Shown one piece after another: positions 57,975 to 64,000 of a stretch of 64,000 bases of DNA (positions are counted from its first letter, which is position 1; the number at the start of each line of letters is the position of its first letter). The notes under the pieces were generated by a model. It was not told the DNA's origin and searched no databases. It was given only the letters and a program-made list of their open reading frames with translations. Origin of the DNA: Anagrus nilaparvatae (Eukaryota; Arthropoda; Insecta; Hymenoptera; Mymaridae); NCBI GenBank assembly GCA_022575985.1, contig JAKSXM010000272.1, forward strand, positions 19,774,501 to 19,838,500. Reading direction: 5' to 3'. The position numbers and the translations under genes were made by a program.

Positions 57975-58599
57975 AAAAAATTATTTCAAAACTATTGAAA
58001 TCTGACTTCAGATTAATATTCTCCAGAAAGTTTTACACTTTATTATGGAAATTCTGATGTCTTCAGAAAATTTTACGTTAATCTTTACATTTTTTTTTCA
58101 TTATCTTTTTCTTTTAAATTCTTCTGAAGACATCGGATTTTCCATTTACATCTGCGATTCCCCGGAAGATTTGAATAAAAAATTAGTTTCTTCCTTGGTC
58201 ACCTGGGTAACTGGGAAAATTAAAGGTTGAGCTCTTGGAAAAAATTATGCGATGATTCGTTAGTTCAACAAGATTGAAAATATTTAAAGGTATATATACT
58301 TTTATTTTGATACCTTATTATTTTTAGTCAAGGCAATGTTAAATGCATCCGAAAATTTTATCAGCACTAGAATGGATCCACCTCAGTGAAACGTATATAT
58401 TTTTGGTCACTGAAACCGATTTTGAAGGTTTCATCCATTTTCGGATAGTCAGTTTTGAGTTATGAACGCTATATCATAAAAAAATGGGCAAAAAATTAGC
58501 AAGATAGGAAATTTCTTGAAAGCAAATGCTAATTGAGCCTATTTTTGGTATCCCAGTAAGGTTTTTGAAGTTACTGATCACAATTTTCATTTTTTTTTT
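57975..58599. other. Segment partly unique to copy B
   Basis: GATGTCTTCAGAA and TTCTGAAGACATC form a 13-bp inverted repeat near 58,056 and 58,121. From 58,140 to 58,599 no counterpart exists in copy A. A 61-codon frame at 58,045 crosses the junction and is not conserved. Confidence 0.45.
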
Positions 58600-59745
58600 A
58601 CATTTTGGGGTACTTATCACCCCCAGGGTTGCAAATATTGTTACTGGCTGTAAAACGAAAAGGGGAAACAAAAAAACTTAGTAACGTTTTTTTCATTTTT
58701 TTAAATTTAGGGTAATTTTTACCCCCCCCCCCCCATCCCGGCGAGGGGTTGAATTAATTTCAGAATAGTAAATATACGATAGAATATTTTCAAAAAATTA
58801 TTCTAAATACAAAAAAAAAGAAGGTCATATTTTTTGTATTTTTTCTTATTCTGGGGGTAGTTTTAACCCCTCTATTATTAAACCTTATATCTCAGTATCG
58901 GGGCCTAATCAATTTTTTTTTAATTTTAGGGTACTTTTCACGCCCAGGGTTGCAAATATTGTTACTTTTTGGGCTGTAAATCGAAAAGGCGCAAAAAAAA
59001 ATTTAATAACGTTTTTTTCATTTTTTTAAATTTAGGGGTAGTTTTCACCCCCCCCCCCCTGGGGAGGGGTGTAATTAATTCCATAATAGTAAATATACGA
59101 TAAAATATTTTCAAAAAATTGATCCAAATACAAAAAAATATAAGGTCATATTTTTTGTATTTTTTCTTATTCTGAGGGTAGTTTTAACCCCCCTATTATT
59201 AAACCTTATATCTCAATTTCAGGCCTTAATAAAAAAAATAAATTTTCATTAATTTTTTAAAAAAAATGGCATTCATTTGGTAATTTTAGCAAAAATTCCA
59301 AAATATTTAAAAACAACCCCTAAAAATGGGTAGTTTTTACTGTTTACAGGGTGTTTGAGAAATTTCTGACATTAGAATCGTAATCAGTGACCCAAAAAAA
59401 CCCCTGGTACCTATTTTCACCACTATTCATTTAATATTGCCCGAGATATTAAATATTTATTTATTTTTGTCCAAAAATAACAGTTTGGCCAATTTTTGCC
59501 ACATTTGGGACCAAGAGCAACCAACCAAACTTGTTTACTTGTGATCTAGACACCTTTCTTGACAAATTGCAAAAAGTTTCAAGTTGATCTGACTTGCCAG
59601 TAATTACTGCTTCATTTTACCAAAAAATTTACTTCCTCTCTTAGATTATAAAGACAATACAGTGCTTTTAAGTAATAAATTAAAATATGCGCTTAAAATA
59701 TAATTACATAATCTTTTATTCTTTATAAACTAATAAATTATTACT
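58600..59745. repeat. Dispersed repeat R3 in copy B (two-unit version)
   Basis: Two units with AGGGTTGCAAATATTGTTAC, each ending in a long C-run (at about 58,722 and 59,048), so it resembles the 22,737 copy more than the single-unit copy A version. Confidence 0.7.
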
Positions 59746-59847
59746 TTTAAGAAGTTTTTACTATAACAATATAACTGAAAAACTTATATATATACATAGT
59801 TAATTACTTTTATAATTTAATGTATTTCAAAAACAATTTTTTGAGTA

Positions 59848-60250
59848 AAACTAATTTGATAAGTTTATTATGAATAATAAAACGATCTACATGGAACTAA
59901 AAATATATAACTTTTTTCATTATTGTTATCTGTGTTTCTGAGGACTGAGCCTCCCTTTGTCACACAGAATAATTATTGAAAAAAAGTTAGATGGTGTAAA
60001 AATTTTATTTTTTGATGTTAAAAATGTTTAAAAAATGATCAGATTTTTCATTTTTTTAATCATTTTTTAAACATTTTTAACATCAAAAAATAAAATTTTT
60101 ACACCATCTAACTTTTTTTCAATAATTATTCTGTGTGACAAAGGGAGGCTCAGTCCTCAGAAACACAGATAACAATAATGAAAAAAGTTATATATTTTTA
60201 GTTCCATGTAGATCGTTTTATTATTCATAATAAACTTATCAAATTAGTTT
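59848..60250. mobile_element. TA-flanked palindromic MITE, copy B (complete, 403 bp)
   Basis: Arms 59,848-60,039 and 60,059-60,250 appear to be exact inverted copies around a 19-base loop (CAGATTTTTCATTTTTTTA). TA stands at both outer ends (59,846-59,847 and 60,251-60,252). Non-coding; autonomous partner not seen. Confidence 0.85.
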
Positions 60251-60689
60251 TATTTAATTAATTGGAACGTAAAACAGTATTTATACTGTTTACTCATTAT
60301 TATTATAATTTTTTGAGTAAATTAGAATTTATGTTTGTACCTGGTTTGGAAATATTGAAAAATAATGCTTTTATTAATAAACAAAAAGAAAAGTTTGAAT
60401 CTTTCTTAATTTTCTTTAATATAATTTTTTACTTTTTTAAGTGCATGCTAATATAAATTATTTTATCATGCACAAGAGACATTAAATTAACTGCACTGTG
60501 ATGAATAATAAACTTTTTAAATTATAAACTTATTTGCTAAATCATAAAATAACATTTGAGTTTTCATAAATTTTCTAAAATATTATTTATGAGCTAATCT
60601 AATAATTTTTCGCAAAAAAGGATAATTTGTAAATTATTTAAAAAATTTTCCTAACTCTCTACTGACTGCTCAAAATTCATAAAGTCAGC

Positions 60690-61090
60690 TTAACAACCTC
60701 GAAGGTTTACAGGTGCAAGGCACATAGCCCTGAGGTTCCGTAATCTCATTTGGTAAAAATACATATTTTTAGACGAGGTTAACAATGTATTTTACATATC
60801 TAAAAAAGCCTATTTTCTGCCCTAGGGAGACGGCTTTTTTATTTTAATTATTTTAAATATTTTTTGCCCATTATATGCAAAACTATATTTTAGAACTAAA
60901 AAAACCAGACAGCATGCAAAACTATACTTTTGCATGCTGTCTGCACTCGCTCGCTACGCTCGCTAGTGAATACAACTGCATGCAAAGCCGAAATCAATAT
61001 TTTATCCCTTGTTTAATAAAGGATAAAAAGAGATTATTACAAGATTATTACATTATTACATCCTTATTACAACATAATTAAATTTTTCTT
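60690..61090. repeat. Hairpin and R5-type repeat, copy B
   Basis: Same as 32,690-33,060, but the TTTGCATGCTGTC phrase is preceded by an extra inverted fragment GACAGCATGCAAAACTATA (60,909). Confidence 0.45.
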
Positions 61091-61670
61091 TTTTTTTTAT
61101 TCTGTTTATTTTGGTTTCTCAATGAGGAACTTTTTGATTTCTTGGCATTTAAGCACGTTTTGGGACCTCAGGAAGCTAAAAAACCGGTTTTTAAAAAAAG
61201 TATGTATATGTGTATGTGTGTGTATGCGTGAGTGTATGTAACCGGTGAAATTTCACAACCATTAAAGAAATTAAGACCTAATTTTTTTTTCAAAAATTTT
61301 TTCATCAAAAAATCTCAAATTTTTTTTTTTTTTAATTTGGATGTAATACCTAATTTATTTCCATGAAAGTACTTTTATTTGAAAGTACAATTTTTACTTG
61401 ATATCTCGAATCTGATAATTAATTTTTTGAAAATTTTTTACCCAAAATTTTCGCCACAAAAAATACAAAAAACAAAAATACAAAACGATTTTCCGGCTTT
61501 TTCGGATTGCGCGAGAATTTTTACAACCTAACTTTATATAGAAATATTTTTTAAATTCATTTTGGGCGTCCAGAAAATAAAAAGCAAACGGGAATTCGAA
61601 AAAAATCAAAACACCAAACACAGTGCAGTAGGTATTTTTTAAATCCAAGACATCGACCTCAGACTTGGGT
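61091..61670. repeat. Dispersed repeat R7, copy B
   Basis: Matches 33,061-33,640, including the GTATGTGTGTGTATG run. The 84-codon minus frame inside is repeat-derived. Confidence 0.55.
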
Positions 61671-61822
61671 AAAAATAGCTAAGAACTACCGTTAAAGTTT
61701 TAAGATATATTACATGATAATATTTATAAGTAATACCTACATAAGCAATAATTTAGTGCGAATATTCTGACACAAAATTTACTCTCATTTTATTTATTTT
61801 TTTAAATTCGATAGAATATAAT

Positions 61823-62020
61823 TTAAGAAGTCAAGTTCTAAGGAATCAAGTTTTGGCAGGTTCCCATTAAGAACATTACACGACAATTTTCATCTAAGTA
61901 GGTTGCTTTTAGTTTCGGACTCTTTATAGAGTATATTTTTAGGCCAGGATTTAAATTATTATACAATTTGTCCTGACGGGAATAATTATTCTAAATAATA
62001 ATTAATTTTTACTATTTAAT
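61823..62020 (+). repeat. Flanking direct repeat DR5
   Basis: Same sequence as DR2 with a few changes (TTATTATACAATTTGTCCTG). About 8.7 kb downstream of DR4. Confidence 0.75.
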
Positions 62021-62603
62021 ATAATATACCTTTATTTTCACCTTTTCGCCCCTAAAATTTAATTTTTTTCAAAACAGATTTTTTTAAAATTTTTTATTGG
62101 ATCTAATACGTATCAGAATCTAACCTCAAAAACCAAGTTAGAGAAGTGAATCACCCTTAAATTCACACTTTCAACCCTTAAAATTTAATATTTCTTAAAA
62201 ACTGATTTTTTTAGTGGGTGAAAGGGTGAAAATAAGGGTTTTACACCCATCTAACTTTGTTTTTGACGTCAGACTCTGATTTAGCGGTCCAAAATACGTA
62301 CTAGATCACTTAAAAATTGCAAACAAGGTTATTTTTAATTGTTTTGGGACAATGTCGAAGGGCGGAATTTTTATTGTAAATAATAATAAAATACCTCTAA
62401 AATCTAAAATTTTTACTTTAAATATTTTTCGTTCATCAGAACTCTACAGGAAAATTCCCATTAAATATATTTTTGGTTTTCTGTAATTTATAAAAATAAT
62501 CTTTTCATTTTCTATAAATTATTTTATAAAATTAAGGAAAAAACAAATATAACCGTTAAAAAAAAAAATAAAATTCTAAAGTTGGCCTCAGACAGAACTT
62601 AAT

Positions 62604-63700
62604 CACGGTTCTCCTTAACTGGCACCAACCCAAGATGCGTTGCGACGACGAGTTTTCGACGGATTTCTGTAAAGTACATTTACCTAAGGTGAAAAAAGTC
62701 AAATTTAAAATAATCGCCCGGGCGCTTTTTGAAAAAAGCTCAAAAACGTCTATTTTGGGCGTTTTTAAAAAATTAATTTCGAGAGAAAAAAAATTATTTG
62801 ATTTTTTTGTTTAAAAATTATTATTACTTGCAAAAAGGGTTCTAATAGGAAGTTTCTGACTAAAAAATATATATTTTTTCTGAATATAATGATATTGGCC
62901 GTTTAACAGTGGGTAAATGGACCAAAAATTGTTTAAAACTTAATATTCAGATTTTTAACATTTTCATGTAAAATCTTGGGTATTAAAGCTTATAAAATGC
63001 AAAAATCGGTTAATTTCCAAATTAAAAAATTCTTTACTCCACCTTTTTAAATTATTTGTTAAGCAGATATGATAATTTCAAGTTGGAGTCCCGCCCAATT
63101 TTATAACTTTTTAAAAAAGCTCATTTTTAATGTTAACTTTGAAGAGCCATTTCTTAAAAACGACTCAAGGAAATGAGACGAGTAAAGAGTATTTGGAAAC
63201 TTGAAGCTTGTAGAAATTTTTTGAGATATATAAACCCTTTTTTGTCAGAAATTACGAATTTGGCAGCAATTTAAAAATTGTCCATTTTTAACCTAAATCG
63301 CCATTTCGTTAATTGGCTACATTGATGAAAAAATTAGTGATAAAAATTGCAGTTTACGGCGTTTGAAGGGTGACACTTACACCAAAAAAATGAGACCAAC
63401 CAGAAGTGTTTTGGTTAATTCGTAAGGTTTAAGCATTTCATTGAAAATGACCAAAAAACCCTATTCCATAACATTGAGCCCTGCGTTTCAGGCCCAGAAG
63501 GCCCATTGGAATGAATGGAGAATAGTCGGCATATTTTTTCAACATAATAAACTCATCTTCAACCATTTGGTGCAATTTGGTGTTCCAAATGTATTGAACT
63601 CCCCTTGTTAATTTCAATTTTAAAATCAAAATTTTTTTTAGTGAATCGATGCTAAATAATACCGTGATATTTGATGATATTTCTATCCACCTGATTCAAC
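62604..63700. repeat. Dispersed repeat R4, longest copy
   Basis: From CACGGTTCTCCTTAACTGGC to the inverted arm at 63.5 kb. Collinear in part with 14,830-15,500 and 4,981-5,100. Its first part is GC-richer (GATGCGTTGCGACGACGAG). A 63-codon minus frame at 63,438 is not convincing. Confidence 0.55.
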
Positions 63701-64000
63701 CTTAAAAATATTAATTTTATAAATTTTTTTTCCAATTATTTTTTACATCAAACACACAATTATAAATTTTATTATTACTCTATTTAATTTTTACTTAATT
63801 ATGTTAATGTTATTCTATATATTTTGATTAATTTTTATGAATGAAAATTGAATATAATATTTTACTTTGAATATAATATTTACGGTATTATTTAGCATCG
63901 ATTCACTAAAAAAAATTTTGATTTTAAAATTGAAATTAACAAGGGGAGTTCAATACATTTGGAACACCAAATTGCACCAAATGGTTGAAGATGAGTTTAT
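63547..64000. repeat. Inverted repeat running off the right edge
   Basis: Left arm 63,547-63,665 and right arm 63,882-64,000 (at least 119 bp each, apparently exact) around a 216-bp AT-rich loop. The arm carries the R4 phrase GGTGTTCCAAATGTATTG. The right arm probably continues beyond the window as an inverted R4 copy. Confidence 0.85.

Larger units (their letters stand above)
52838..62603 (+). repeat. Segmental duplication, copy B (about 9.8 kb)
   Basis: Direct counterpart of 25,238-34,577 with the same order of parts. It carries the complete palindrome and an extra roughly 470 bp after GACATCGGATTT (58,140-58,610). It lacks most of the 27,745-28,373 segment. It ends abruptly at AACTTAAT, where the R4 repeat begins. 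Confidence 0.9.

Overview
This is eukaryotic, very AT-rich, repeat-laden DNA, most likely from an insect. The evidence is a BEL/Pao LTR retrotransposon, spliced genes with GT-AG introns, an insect-like 5S rRNA gene, a Pif1/Helitron-type helicase and many MITE-like palindromes. The species cannot be named from the sequence; an AT-rich parasitoid wasp or hemipteran would fit. Nothing looks bacterial (no operons, no Shine-Dalgarno-led gene runs).

Layout. 1-3.4 kb: a Pif1-type helicase reading frame (minus strand) runs off the left edge and abuts a satellite with a 559-bp higher-order period, followed by a 296-bp tandem duplication. 4.3 kb: a 5S rRNA gene (minus). 5.3-9.0 kb: a six-exon choline-transporter-like (SLC44) gene on the minus strand, reconstructed here to 455 codons, with a probable solo LTR and a MITE-like element inside its introns. 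9-23.8 kb: no convincing gene except one possible 3' exon at 22.5 kb. This stretch holds dispersed repeats, a foldback element built of 13-bp repeats, a perfect 33-bp-arm hairpin and a 294-bp element with GC-rich terminal inverted repeats.

23.8-35.6 kb and 52-62.6 kb: two direct copies of a roughly 9.5-kb block, each carrying the same two-exon, TATA-driven gene for an unrecognised 190-residue acidic/basic protein. Exon 2 is identical between copies, while exon 1 differs by three frame-preserving indels. Each block is bracketed by about 210-bp direct repeats. A third, gene-less remnant with the same direct repeat and downstream tail lies at 46.6-49.2 kb. A 403-bp TA-flanked palindrome is complete in the second copy and has lost its centre in the first.

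35,627-44,476: a complete, apparently very young BEL/Pao element on the minus strand (957-bp LTRs, AAGGG target duplication). Its gag and pol lie in one frame, separated only by TGA-CTA-G, a known leaky-stop context. The right end of the window (63.5-64 kb) is a large inverted repeat that continues past the edge.

The genes do not form a pathway. The main biology on view is repeat-driven genome restructuring around a duplicated lineage-specific gene. All similarities were judged by eye from motifs; no database or alignment was run.
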